NCBI GenBank assembly: GCA_038202795.1
Contig: JBBREQ010000022.1
Coordinates: forward strand, 1-29,505
DNA: 29,505 nt
From: PHET01 sp038202795
Lineage (GTDB): Bacteria; Actinomycetota; Coriobacteriia; Anaerosomatales; PHET01
Direction of reading: 5' to 3'
Shown here: positions 6,687 through 14,933 of the stretch, piece after piece
How the letters are laid out: every line of letters starts with the position of its first letter
Numbering within the stretch: the first letter of the stretch is position 1
Program-made: the position numbers and the translations under genes
Notes under the pieces: generated by a model
Told to the model about the DNA's origin: nothing
The model's database searches: none
The model's input: only the letters and a program-made list of their open reading frames with translations

Positions 6687-7967
6687 ATGGCCCACGTCAC
6701 GCTGAAGTCCGGATACACCGAGCTGGTCGATCGGCTGAACCGCTTTCCGCAAGGCGCGCCGCCGTCCGACACCCTGTACAAGATCCTCGCGATCTTGTTC
6801 TCGGAGCGTGAGGCCGAGGTGGTTTCGCAGCTGCCCATCAAGCCGTTCACCGCGCCGCAGGCCAGCAGAATCCTGAAGATGGACCTCGCCGAGACGCACA
6901 GAGTGCTCGACGAGCTGGCCAGCCGAGCGATTCTCGTGGACACCGAGCGCGACGGAGAGACCACCTACATTCTTCCTCCGCCCATGGCTGGGTTCTTCGA
7001 GTTCTCGATGATGCGCATGCGAGGTGATATCGACCAGAAGGTCCTCGGCGAACTGTTCTACCAGTACATGAACGTCGAAGAGGAGTTCATCAAGAGTCTC
7101 TTTGTTCAAGGCGAGACGCAGCTGGGCCGTGTGTTCGTGCACGAGCCGGTGCTCTCCACCGAGAATTCGCTGCACGTGCTGGACTACGAACGCGCAAGTG
7201 AAGTCATCGCGACCGCAACGCATCGAGGCATAGGCATGTGCTACTGCCGGCACAAGATGCAGCACGTCGACCGCAACTGCGACGCCCCGATGGACATCTG
7301 CATGACCTTCAACGGTTCCGCACAGGCCCTGATAAGGCACGGATACGCCCGCGCGGTTGAGGTGAGCGAAGGGATGGATCTGCTGCAACAGGCCTACGAC
7401 CGGAATCTGGTGCAGTTCGGGGAGAACGTGCGCGAGCACGTGAACTTCATCTGCAACTGTTGCGGATGCTGTTGCGAGGCGATGGTCGCGGCTCGCAAGT
7501 TCGGCATGCTCAACCCGGTGCACACCTCGAACTTCCTGCCGGTCGTGGACGAAGCCGCGTGCAACGGCTGCGGGAGGTGTGTCAAAGCCTGTCCGGTTGA
7601 GGCGATGACGCTTGTCTCGGCGAATGAGGGTCGAGACCCCCAGGCCAGGAAGGCCAAGGTCGCCGAAGACATCTGCCTGGGCTGCGGTGTGTGCGTGCGC
7701 ACCTGCTCGCGCGGGGGGCTGAGCCTGAAGTCGCGTCCTGAGCGAGTCATCACGCCCCTCAACTCACTGCACCGCACCGTCGTGATGGCCATCGAGCGTG
7801 GCGACCTGCAGGACCTCGTCTTCGACAACCGAGTACTCTGGAATCACCGCGCTCTAGCCGCAGTGCTCGGTGTGATCCTGCGTCTGCCGCCCATCAAACA
7901 GGGCATGGCGAGCCAGCAGTTCAAATCGCGCTATCTGGAGAGTCTGATTACCCGCGCGGGGTACTGA
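6687..7967 (+). CDS. Winged-helix-like N-terminus fused to cysteine-rich and 2[4Fe-4S] ferredoxin domains
   Basis: A 426-residue cytoplasmic protein. Residues about 30-100 look like a winged-helix/MarR-type fold (A-x-x-A-S-R-I-L-x-M-x-x-x-x-x-x-R-V-L-D-E-L-A-S-R). A middle region follows with C-Y-C-R-H-K (C185, C187), C198, C205 and a striking C-N-C-C-G-C-C-C run at 256-263. Two ferredoxin motifs lie at C292/C295/C298/C302 and C330/C333/C336/C340. The last cluster ends C-S instead of C-P. The ATG at 6687 was chosen for the GGGAGGGAG site upstream. Similar 4Fe-4S proteins occur in anaerobes, but I know of no assigned reaction. Roles as a redox-sensing regulator or as an electron carrier are both possible. 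It is monocistronic as far as can be seen. Confidence 0.85.
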   Translation: MAHVTLKSGYTELVDRLNRFPQGAPPSDTLYKILAILFSEREAEVVSQLPIKPFTAPQASRILKMDLAETHRVLDELASRAILVDTERDGETTYILPPPMAGFFEFSMMRMRGDIDQKVLGELFYQYMNVEEEFIKSLFVQGETQLGRVFVHEPVLSTENSLHVLDYERASEVIATATHRGIGMCYCRHKMQHVDRNCDAPMDICMTFNGSAQALIRHGYARAVEVSEGMDLLQQAYDRNLVQFGENVREHVNFICNCCGCCCEAMVAARKFGMLNPVHTSNFLPVVDEAACNGCGRCVKACPVEAMTLVSANEGRDPQARKAKVAEDICLGCGVCVRTCSRGGLSLKSRPERVITPLNSLHRTVVMAIERGDLQDLVFDNRVLWNHRALAAVLGVILRLPPIKQGMASQQFKSRYLESLITRAGY

Positions 7968-7993
7968 GACGCACTGCTGCGCGTTCGACGCAT

Positions 7994-8009
7994 TGTGAGA
8001 TTCATCACT
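7994..8009. promoter_or_regulatory. CRP/FNR-family-like palindrome upstream of the GGDEF gene
   Basis: TGTGA-N6-TCACT lies about 105 bp upstream of the diguanylate cyclase start. It matches the spacing and half-sites of CRP-type operators, with TCACT for TCACA. No regulator gene is adjacent. A small hairpin (GCCAC, loop ATGG, GTGGC) follows at about 8019-8032. No known riboswitch consensus was recognised in the 146-bp leader. Confidence 0.3.
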
Positions 8010-8113
8010 AGCAGGTCGCCACATGGGTGGCTTTGCCGGCTACGACGCGCCTAAGCTGACCGCAGGTTCTCTTTGGCAGAGTCTGAGACGACGGACCACC
8101 GGAGGCGCCAATC

Positions 8114-9178
8114 ATGTTCTCAAGGACACTGAGGTCGCGAGTCATCGCGGTCGTTCCCGGGGTCCTGGTCGCCGTATTCGGCACGGCGGTCATCACAGGA
8201 GTCAGGCAGTGGCTCACGCCGGTTCTCGGCGCAGACATGGCCCTTTCGTTCTTCCTCGTAGTTGTCGCCGCTGCAGCTGCTGTTGGTGGCGTGGGTGCTG
8301 GCAGCTTCGCAATGGTCATTGCGCTGGTGGTAGGCGTACAGACCGTTATCGGACTCGATCAGATCGTGGCCAATCCGGCGGCCTCGGTCCATGTGGTGGC
8401 CTTTGTGCTGGAGGGAACCACGGTCCTGGTGCTGTTCCGGCTTCTCCAGCGGCGAAGTACGCACCTGTCGACTGCACTCACCGACCTGCATGCACAGCGG
8501 CGCCTTGTCGAACGAATGGCGATGGAAGACTCCCTCACCGGGCTCCGAAACCACCGCGCGCTTCGGGGCGACATCGCCAGCCATGTGGAGTTCGCATCGC
8601 GCGAAGGCCTGACGCTGACGGTGGTGTGCGCAGACGTCGATGGGCTGAAGGCGACCAACGACACCTATGGCCACGGCAGGGGCGACGATCTGCTCTCGGG
8701 TATGGCGCGGCTTCTGGTCGAGAACTGCCGCACATCAGACACCGCGTATCGGATAGGCGGCGACGAGTTCGTGGTGCTGCTTCCCGGGACGGGCCCGGCC
8801 GGCTACGAGAAGTGGAAGGCGCGGTTCGAGGACTTATCGGCAGCGATGCGCGAGGAGTTCGACGGTGCCGGACTCAGCCTGGGTGCGTCGCACCTACCGG
8901 CGGATGCAGCCAGCCCTGACACGCTTCTGAGCATCGCCGACAAGCGGATGTATGCGGCCAAGATCGCCAACGCTCACCCTCGGGTGGTCGGGCACGGGCG
9001 CGGGATACCGGCGCCGGATGTCCCCTCACCGGTGCGCAGCGAGCGCGTGACAGCGACCGTGTTGTCTCCAGCGACCTACGCCGCATGGGAGCTCGCGCTG
9101 CCGCAGATGCAGAGCGCGGCCTCAACCGGCGCGGCGGATCGCATCATCGAAGCGCTCACCGAGAAGGTCTCGGCCTGA
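8114..9178 (+). CDS. Membrane-bound diguanylate cyclase (GGDEF)
   Basis: A 354-residue enzyme expected to make cyclic di-GMP from two GTP. The N-terminus has about four hydrophobic segments (roughly 8-28, 42-62, 65-82 and 92-110) and no obvious periplasmic sensor domain. A GGDEF domain follows at about 135-300, with the intact catalytic signature R-I-G-G-D-E-F at 213-219 and D-S-L-T-G-L-R-N-H at its start. An R-T-S-D inhibitory I-site sits exactly five residues before GGDEF, so product feedback inhibition is likely. The C-terminal ~60 residues are a variable tail. The start is supported by a G-G-A-G-G site. Signals sensed and targets are unknown. Confidence 0.9.
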   Translation: MFSRTLRSRVIAVVPGVLVAVFGTAVITGVRQWLTPVLGADMALSFFLVVVAAAAAVGGVGAGSFAMVIALVVGVQTVIGLDQIVANPAASVHVVAFVLEGTTVLVLFRLLQRRSTHLSTALTDLHAQRRLVERMAMEDSLTGLRNHRALRGDIASHVEFASREGLTLTVVCADVDGLKATNDTYGHGRGDDLLSGMARLLVENCRTSDTAYRIGGDEFVVLLPGTGPAGYEKWKARFEDLSAAMREEFDGAGLSLGASHLPADAASPDTLLSIADKRMYAAKIANAHPRVVGHGRGIPAPDVPSPVRSERVTATVLSPATYAAWELALPQMQSAASTGAADRIIEALTEKVSA

Positions 9179-9292
9179 CCTCGTTCGTGCGCTGGTCGCG
9201 GATCACGTCCTCTTCGCGCGGAACCGACGCATTCGGTGCTCGTCAGCGCGGACAGGTGCCCGGGTACAATGCCAACGAGGAAGGGAGTTCCG

Positions 9293-9844
9293 GTGGACGA
9301 GCGAGCGAAGATGCTGCGGGGTGAGCCCTACGATGCGAAGGACGCGGAACTCGTCGCGGCACGCATTCGCGCCCGGCGCCTGACGCAGCGGATCAGCGCA
9401 CTCGATCCTGTGGACAGTGCTGCGCATGTGGCGCTCTTCCAAGATCTTCTCGGCGAGATGGGCGACGGGTCGTGGATCGAACCGCCGTTTCACTGTGACT
9501 ACGGTACGCAGATAGGTCTGGGCGTTCGCGTGTTCGTCAATTTCGGCTGCATCTTTCTGGACGCCGCGCCCATCGCTCTTGGCGACGACGTGCAGCTGGG
9601 CCCAGGCGTGCAGTTGCTGACGTCAGATCACCCCCGCGATGCAGCCGAGCGCGCGGGAGGGCTCGAGTCGGCGCTGCCAATCAGCATCGGTGCGAGGGCG
9701 TGGCTCGGCGGCGGCGTGATCGTGTTGCCGGGGGTCGAGATCGGGCACGACGCCGTCATTGGTGCGGGTAGCGTTGTGACACGCGCGGTGGAACCGGGGG
9801 TCACGGCAGTCGGGAACCCGTGTCGGGTCGTCAAGGGAAGCTAG
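9293..9844 (+). CDS. Maltose/nodulation-type hexapeptide-repeat O-acetyltransferase
   Basis: A 183-residue trimeric left-handed beta-helix acyltransferase of the LacA/Maa/NodL group. The N-terminal Mac domain shows M-L-R-G-E-P-Y-D-A-K-D-A-E-L. The helix contains hexapeptide turns such as I-G-L-G-V-R-V-F-V-N-F-G-C, then the catalytic region L-T-S-D-H-P-R-D (histidine as base), and ends in G-A-G-S-V-V-T-R and G-N-P-C-R-V-V. It is expected to transfer acetyl from acetyl-CoA to a sugar or similar hydroxyl. The GTG at 9293 follows an AGGAAGGGAG ribosome-binding site and is preferred to the upstream ATG at 9236. It converges with the sugar transporter operon, leaving a 21-bp gap. Confidence 0.88.
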   Translation: MDERAKMLRGEPYDAKDAELVAARIRARRLTQRISALDPVDSAAHVALFQDLLGEMGDGSWIEPPFHCDYGTQIGLGVRVFVNFGCIFLDAAPIALGDDVQLGPGVQLLTSDHPRDAAERAGGLESALPISIGARAWLGGGVIVLPGVEIGHDAVIGAGSVVTRAVEPGVTAVGNPCRVVKGS

Positions 9845-9865
9845 CAGCGCAGGCGCCAACGCGAC

Positions 9866-11074
9866 CTACGTGCGTTCGCCCACCCGCCGCATGCGGGTGA
9901 TGGACTCGATAGTCACTGCGGTGATCAGCACGGAACCCGTGACGATGAACTTGACCGAGGATGAGAACGCGAGCAGGTTCATGCCGTTGGCGATCGAACC
10001 GATCACGATTGCGCCGAGAAGAGCCGACCAGACCGAGCCGCGACCACCAAACAGACTCGTTCCCGCGATGACAGGGCCGGCGATCGCCATGAGCAGCAGG
10101 TCGCTGCCGCCCGAGGACTGGTTCACTGCGAGCAGGCGAGACGCAGCGAGGACACCGCCGGCAGCGGCGAGTGTCGAACCGAGCATGAACACGATGATGC
10201 GCACGTTGTTGATCTTGATACCTGCACGCCGAGCGGCCTCTGCGTTTCCACCGACCGCGAACATGTGGCGTCCGAAACGCGTGCGCTCGGTGAGATAGGA
10301 AAACGCCAACGCCAGCATGAAGACGAGGAACACCACGAGGGGGAGTCCGCGGTCCTGGTTGGCGACAAGAACCATCGTTATGAACGCGATGCCGATACCG
10401 CCTGTCCGGAACAGGAGCCCCTGCATCGAGCCGACACGCAGGCCAGCGGCCTTCCGGCGTGATCTCCCGAGCAACGAAAAGCCCAGTACGGCCGCAAGTC
10501 CGAGCGCCGCAACGACCCAGCCCATCAGTGGCGAGAAGTACGTGAATGTCAGGCCCATGATGAATCGGTCGTTCAGGTTGATTGTTCCTGTCTGACCGAG
10601 GACGAGAAGCTGGAACCCGACCCAGGCGAGCGAGCCGGCCAGTGTGACTACGAACGAGGGAATCTGGAAACGCGTGATCATGAAACCGTTGAATAGACCG
10701 ATGAGTGCCCCTAGTCCCAACGCGATGACCACGGCGAGCACGGCGGGCATTCCGCGTTGCACGACGAGTACCGCCATCACCGAGGCACACAGTCCGCTCA
10801 CCGCTCCGACAGAAAGATCGATTTCGCCGAGAAGCAGAATCAGCACCACACCGATCGATATAGTCGCGACCGCGGCCTGCTGTAGGAGCAGGTTGGTGAG
10901 GTTGCCGGGGCTCAAGAAGCGGTCGTTCTGGAACTGGAAGAAGGTCCAGATCGCTGCAACCATCAGCAGCACCAAGAGCGTCCCGGCCTCTCCCTGAGCG
11001 AGCTTGCGGCCGATATCCTGGATCATCCCGACCAGGCCACCTGCGGAGACGCGCGTGTCCTGCTCGGCGCTCAT
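9866..11074 (-). CDS. xylH: Sugar ABC transporter permease, XylH type
   Basis: A 402-residue integral membrane subunit of the RbsC/XylH (BPD_transp_2) family with about ten hydrophobic helices. Conserved segments include the L-L-G-E-I-D-L-S-V-G-A-V-S-G-L motif, R-F-G-R-H-M-F-A-V-G-G-N-A-E-A-A-R-R-A-G-I and G-G-R-G-S-V-W-S-A-L-L-G-A. These are typical of carbohydrate uptake permeases. The ATG overlaps the end of the ATPase gene by four bases (ATGA), so the two are translationally coupled. It would form the pore fed by the lipoprotein encoded first in the operon. Xylose or a related aldose is the most likely substrate from the binding protein. Confidence 0.9.
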   Translation of the reverse strand: MSAEQDTRVSAGGLVGMIQDIGRKLAQGEAGTLLVLLMVAAIWTFFQFQNDRFLSPGNLTNLLLQQAAVATISIGVVLILLLGEIDLSVGAVSGLCASVMAVLVVQRGMPAVLAVVIALGLGALIGLFNGFMITRFQIPSFVVTLAGSLAWVGFQLLVLGQTGTINLNDRFIMGLTFTYFSPLMGWVVAALGLAAVLGFSLLGRSRRKAAGLRVGSMQGLLFRTGGIGIAFITMVLVANQDRGLPLVVFLVFMLALAFSYLTERTRFGRHMFAVGGNAEAARRAGIKINNVRIIVFMLGSTLAAAGGVLAASRLLAVNQSSGGSDLLLMAIAGPVIAGTSLFGGRGSVWSALLGAIVIGSIANGMNLLAFSSSVKFIVTGSVLITAVTIESITRMRRVGERT

Positions 11075-11892
11075 GCGGTCTCCATGTGGTTGTCATTGTC
11101 GGCCTCGACACCAAACTCGGCGCCTGTGATTGCCGAGACCACGTCTTCGCGACTCACGCCCCGGACGTCGAACGTCGCCGCACGGCGACCCAGCCTGAGC
11201 ACGATGATGCGATCCGCAACCTCGAACACGTTCTCGAGGTTGTGGCTGATGACCACGACGCCCAACCCACGCTCGCGCAGCGTCTTGATCAGAACGAGCA
11301 CCTGCTCGGTCTGTGAGACGCCCAGCGCCGCAGTGGGTTCGTCGAGAAGAACCACGCAGGGGTCGCCCAGCAGCGAGCGGGCGATGGCTACGGCTTGTCT
11401 CTGGCCGCCGGAGAGCGAGCCTACCTGCACCCGCACGTCCTTGATCGTGGTCACAGCCAGCGAGTCAAGCAGCTTGAGGGCGTTTTGCTCCATCGCTGTC
11501 TCGTCGATGAAGTACGTAGCTCGCGCTGCGCCGCGCGCAAACTGCTCGCGGCCCAGGTAGAGGTTGGCGACCACGTCGAGGTTGTCGCACAGGGCGAGAT
11601 CCTGATACACGGTGGCGATTCCCAGCGCCGCCGCTTCTTGGGGGTTGGTGATTCTCGCGGGGCTACCCTTGAAGTAGAAGGTGCCCTCGTCGCACACTTG
11701 CACACCGGCGATCGCCTTGATGAGCGTGGACTTGCCCGCACCGTTGTCGCCCACGAGTGCGACGACCTCTCCGGCGTCGACTTCGAAGTCGACCCCGGAG
11801 AGGGCCTGGTTAGCGCCGAACGCCTTGCTCACGCCTTTCAGCTCGAGCAGCGGCGACGCCGACCCCGTCGCGTTTGAAGAGTCTGGGATCAC
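11071..11892 (-). CDS. xylG: Sugar ABC transporter ATPase, single-domain XylG type
   Basis: A 273-residue nucleotide-binding subunit. Walker A G-D-N-G-A-G-K-S-T lies at 48-56, signature L-S-G-G-Q at 160-164, Walker B V-V-L-L-D-E at 180-185, and the H-loop is in V-I-S-H-N-L. Unlike E. coli XylG or RbsA (about 500 residues, two fused domains), only one ATPase domain is present, so it must work as a homodimer. Shorter FrcA-like ATPases of this class are known. ATGA overlaps link it to both neighbours, placing it in the middle of a three-gene operon read leftwards. Confidence 0.9.
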   Translation of the reverse strand: MIPDSSNATGSASPLLELKGVSKAFGANQALSGVDFEVDAGEVVALVGDNGAGKSTLIKAIAGVQVCDEGTFYFKGSPARITNPQEAAALGIATVYQDLALCDNLDVVANLYLGREQFARGAARATYFIDETAMEQNALKLLDSLAVTTIKDVRVQVGSLSGGQRQAVAIARSLLGDPCVVLLDEPTAALGVSQTEQVLVLIKTLRERGLGVVVISHNLENVFEVADRIIVLRLGRRAATFDVRGVSREDVVSAITGAEFGVEADNDNHMETA

Positions 11893-13013
11893 TGCAGCCC
11901 TACTGCTTCGCCAGCTTTCACAAGCTCGGGGGATGTCAGTATCTGCTCTGTGGTCCAGAACCCGTCCGCCACCACGGTGTCCTTGATGTTCTCTTTCATC
12001 ACGGCGACCGGTGGCAAGAGCACTGAGTCGATGTCCTGGAGCTTGTTGTTCACCTTGGAGAGCGTCAGCTCAGGCGGGGCGCCTTCGCCCTTCGCGAGCG
12101 CGACAGCCAGTATTGCCGCTGACTCAGCCTCCAGCTTGATGGCCTTGTAGACGGTCATGTACTGCTCACCCAGCAAGACGCGCTGGATGGCAGCAAGCTC
12201 CGCGTCCTGGCCTGTCGTGGGGATCTTGGTCGGGTCGATGCCCGCACCCTTCATGGCCGCGATCGCGCCGCCGCCGGTACCGTCATTGGCTGCCAAGACA
12301 CCTACGAAGCCGTCCTTGCCGAGCTTCGTGATGGCCTGATCCATCTGGGACTGCGCCTTATCCGGGCTCCAGTCCGGCGTGTCGTACTCGGCACCGATCT
12401 TGACCTTGCCGTCGAGGACGCTGTGAGCGCCCTTCTTGAACAGCGTGGCGTTGTTGTCGGTGGGGGAGCCGTTGATCATGACGATCGTCTTGCCGGCGTT
12501 GCCATCTTCGGTCAGCTTGTCGAGCAGAGCCTGGCCCTGCATGGTGCCTACCTTCTCGTTGTCGAACGAGATGTAGTAGTCGACCGGAGCGTTCAGAATC
12601 AACCGGTCGTAGCTGATTACCGGTACGCCTGCGTCTTTGGCCTTCGTCACGATCGAAGCGGCGGAAGCCGAGTCGACCGGGTCGAGCACCAGCACCTGCG
12701 CACCGTTGGTCAGCGCCGCGTCAGCCTGCGATTGCTGCTCGTTGGCGTCCTGGTTGGCGTTGCTGTAGAGGATTTCCGCGTCCGGGGCGAGTTCCTTGAC
12801 CTTCGCCTCGAAGAGCGGCTTGTCCTGGGTCTCGTAGCGAGCCGTCTTCGTCTCCGGGAGCAGAAGCGCTATCTTCAACGGCGCCGCGGCGCTCCCTGTG
12901 TCCTTAGTGGGTGTCGTGGTCTTGGTACCGCCGCCACAGCCCGTGAGCACGAAAGCCATGCCCACCACAAGCGCTGTCACGGCAAACCAAGCAATTGCTT
13001 TCCTTCCGCGCAT
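11889..13013 (-). CDS. xylF: Periplasmic sugar-binding lipoprotein, XylF type
   Basis: A 374-residue solute receptor. The signal peptide ends in the lipobox L-T-G-C with C26 as the lipidated residue, followed by a Gly/Thr-rich linker. The mature protein has the two-lobed type-1 periplasmic fold. The stretch Y-D-R-L-I-x-x-x-x-V-D-Y-Y-I-S-F-D-N-E-K-V-G is a XylF hallmark, which is why xylose is proposed. The ligand was not otherwise tested. It is the promoter-proximal gene of the operon, with a G-G-G-A-G-G ribosome-binding site on the minus strand. The 272 bp to the divergent gene at 13286 should hold promoters for both directions. Confidence 0.9.
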   Translation of the reverse strand: MRGRKAIAWFAVTALVVGMAFVLTGCGGGTKTTTPTKDTGSAAAPLKIALLLPETKTARYETQDKPLFEAKVKELAPDAEILYSNANQDANEQQSQADAALTNGAQVLVLDPVDSASAASIVTKAKDAGVPVISYDRLILNAPVDYYISFDNEKVGTMQGQALLDKLTEDGNAGKTIVMINGSPTDNNATLFKKGAHSVLDGKVKIGAEYDTPDWSPDKAQSQMDQAITKLGKDGFVGVLAANDGTGGGAIAAMKGAGIDPTKIPTTGQDAELAAIQRVLLGEQYMTVYKAIKLEAESAAILAVALAKGEGAPPELTLSKVNNKLQDIDSVLLPPVAVMKENIKDTVVADGFWTTEQILTSPELVKAGEAVGLQ

Positions 13014-13189
13014 GACTTGCCTCCCATCAAGTTGGCCGACAGCGCCCCACCTCGTTGTGGCGCACTCTCCCGGCTGTTCCTAGAGGAGCACGCGGTGTTT
13101 GCCTTCCAATAGCCCGCACCCAGTGCGCTCACCCCATGAAACCATGAGCGCCGCGTGCCTCTCGCTGTGGAGAAGATACCCACTTCTTA

Positions 13190-13203
13190 GGTAAGCGCTG
13201 CAT
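13190..13203. promoter_or_regulatory. Possible LacI-family operator upstream of the sugar transporter
   Basis: TAAGCGCT, with the six-base palindrome AGCGCT at 13194-13199, lies about 180 bp upstream of xylF in the divergent intergenic region. LacI/CcpA-type operators often have this core, but the right arm (GCATTA) matches poorly. No regulator gene is adjacent. This is a weak candidate only. Confidence 0.2.
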
Positions 13204-13285
13204 TAGAGTGTCCTCATCGGCTGCCCCCGTTGCCGGCAAGAGACCGCGCGGTTGCGGGTAGGTACATCGATGACAAGGGGGCCAC

Positions 13286-14269
13286 ATGAGAGTGCTCTTC
13301 ATCGGCGGAACCGGTTTCATCAGCACGGCTGTCAGCCGCAGGGTGATTGACGAGGGCTTCGAACTCACGCTCCTCAATCGCGGATCGCGCGGTGCACACC
13401 TACTCGGCACCCACACTCTGACTGCCGATGTCCATCGGACAGAAGAAGTCAGCGCCGCACTTCAGGGCAGTGAGTTCGACGTGGTCGTCGATTGGATTGC
13501 GTACACACCGGAGGATATCGAACGCGATCTTGCGCTCTTCCAAGGGCGGACCCGGCAGTTCATCTTCATCAGCTCTGCGTCGGCGTACGAGAAACCACCA
13601 ACGAGCTATCTGATCACCGAGTCAACGCCGCTGCAGAATCCCTACTGGGAGTACTCCCGCAGCAAGATCGCCTGCGAAGAGCGGCTGATGCGCGCGTATC
13701 GAGAGGACGGCTTCCCGGTGACGATCGTGCGCCCTTCGATGACGTACGACTCGAACCTGCCTATTGCGCTGGGTGGGTGGGGCACGTACACACTCGTGGA
13801 CCGTCTGCTGGCAGGGCGACCGATCATCGTCCACGGCGACGGCTCGTCACTGTGGGTCGTGACGCACGCCGAGGACTTCGCTCGCGGATTCGTCGGGCTT
13901 CTCGGCAACCAACGGGCGCTGGGCGAGGCGTTCCACATCACCACAGACGAGGTGCTGAGCTGGAACCAGATCTACCAAACCATCGCCGCGGCGCTGGGGG
14001 TCGAGGCGAACATCGTGCATATCCCGACCGATTTCATCGTGCGGGTTGCACCGCAGATGTCCGGAAGCTTGCTGGGCGACAAGACCTGGAGCGTGGTCTT
14101 CGACAACAGCAAGATCAAGTCGTTCGTCCCGGGCTTCGAACCGACCATTCCTTTCCGAGAAGGCATCCGCCGGACGCTGGCGTGGTTCGCCGCCGATAGC
14201 AAACGACAGCTCGTCGACGAGGCGGTGCATGCGGAGCTGGACCGCATTCTCTCGGCATACGTGGGGTGA
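13286..14269 (+). CDS. NAD-dependent epimerase/dehydratase-family (extended SDR) protein
   Basis: A 327-residue Rossmann-fold protein. It opens with the dinucleotide-binding motif G-G-T-G-F-I (7-12), has S-S-A-S-A-Y at 97-101 and the catalytic Y-S-R-S-K at 123-127. The pattern M-R-V-L-F-I-G-G-T-G-F-I plus L-L-N-R-G places it among the CSP41/RNA-binding-like and nucleoside-sugar epimerase-like atypical SDRs. The substrate is not evident. A-A-G-G-G-G-G precedes the ATG at good spacing. It is transcribed divergently from the sugar transporter, so a role in carbohydrate conversion is possible but unproven. Confidence 0.85.
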   Translation: MRVLFIGGTGFISTAVSRRVIDEGFELTLLNRGSRGAHLLGTHTLTADVHRTEEVSAALQGSEFDVVVDWIAYTPEDIERDLALFQGRTRQFIFISSASAYEKPPTSYLITESTPLQNPYWEYSRSKIACEERLMRAYREDGFPVTIVRPSMTYDSNLPIALGGWGTYTLVDRLLAGRPIIVHGDGSSLWVVTHAEDFARGFVGLLGNQRALGEAFHITTDEVLSWNQIYQTIAAALGVEANIVHIPTDFIVRVAPQMSGSLLGDKTWSVVFDNSKIKSFVPGFEPTIPFREGIRRTLAWFAADSKRQLVDEAVHAELDRILSAYVG

Positions 14270-14369
14270 CCTTACGTTCACGTCTCAGGCCGCAGCGGCT
14301 TGTCACACTGCGCGATGAGGTAGTCTCGTCTGGATGTATTCCGTGCGGGGCGCGCGAGGAGGAGCGACG

Positions 14370-14933
14370 GTGGTTTCTCGGACACAGAAGGTACTGTGGG
14401 GCGTCGTGGGGGCGTTTCTCGTCTTCGGGTTGGGTGCCTACGGGGGTAAGGTCGGCGGAAGCGAGCGGGGCAGCTTCACCATGAACTATCCGGCTCAAGG
14501 TAAGGAGTGCGGCGGACCGTCACCCCGCGAGCTCACCGGGCTCGTGTCGATCGGGGTGGACGGTGCGGGCGTCATCAAGCGCACACTACAGCCCAGCGAG
14601 CTGGAGATCACATCCCATGTCGTCACCAACGTGGGCACGACCGCGCGCTCGATCTCGTTTGAGACAAGTGGGTTTCCCGACAACACCCAGTATCACTCGC
14701 GCGACACGTCGTGGAACCCTGCGACGCGGACCATCGAACGGCTGATTCCCCCGGGTGACTCGGTCGACTTCGGGATGAACCTGTCGTTTCCCAAGCCTCT
14801 TCCCGATGAGCCCGTGTTGGTGGATGGCAGTGTCGTGATTCGAGATGCGCGTACCAACGAGCGGCTGAGTGAACTGCCCATCAAGGTCGTGCGATCAGGC
14901 GTGGCCGGCGTGAAAGGCGAGTGTTGTGAGTAG
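14370..14933 (+). CDS. Exported or membrane-anchored protein of unknown function
   Basis: A 187-residue protein. The GTG at 14370 follows a strong AGGAGG site and leads into an N-terminal hydrophobic segment (about residues 8-25) that is a signal anchor or uncleaved signal peptide. The rest is beta-rich, extracytoplasmic-looking sequence without cofactor motifs. One cysteine lies in K-E-C-G-G-P and two at the C-terminus (E-C-C-E). The beta-sandwich-like middle (V-V-T-N-V-G-T-T-A-R-S-I-S-F-E) may be an Ig-like or cupredoxin-like fold, but no copper-site pattern is visible. It overlaps the next gene, a membrane ferredoxin, by eight bases, so they probably act together. Confidence 0.7.
   Translation: MVSRTQKVLWGVVGAFLVFGLGAYGGKVGGSERGSFTMNYPAQGKECGGPSPRELTGLVSIGVDGAGVIKRTLQPSELEITSHVVTNVGTTARSISFETSGFPDNTQYHSRDTSWNPATRTIERLIPPGDSVDFGMNLSFPKPLPDEPVLVDGSVVIRDARTNERLSELPIKVVRSGVAGVKGECCE

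Noticed and set aside
7968..8113. Possible riboswitch (c-di-GMP type) in the leader of the GGDEF gene
   Set aside because: Several short hairpins are present, but the conserved core sequences of the c-di-GMP classes could not be matched.
9831..11114. 427-residue second frame on the same strand as xylH
   Set aside because: A frame-shifted shadow of the permease; composition is arginine/histidine-rich, with no membrane helices.
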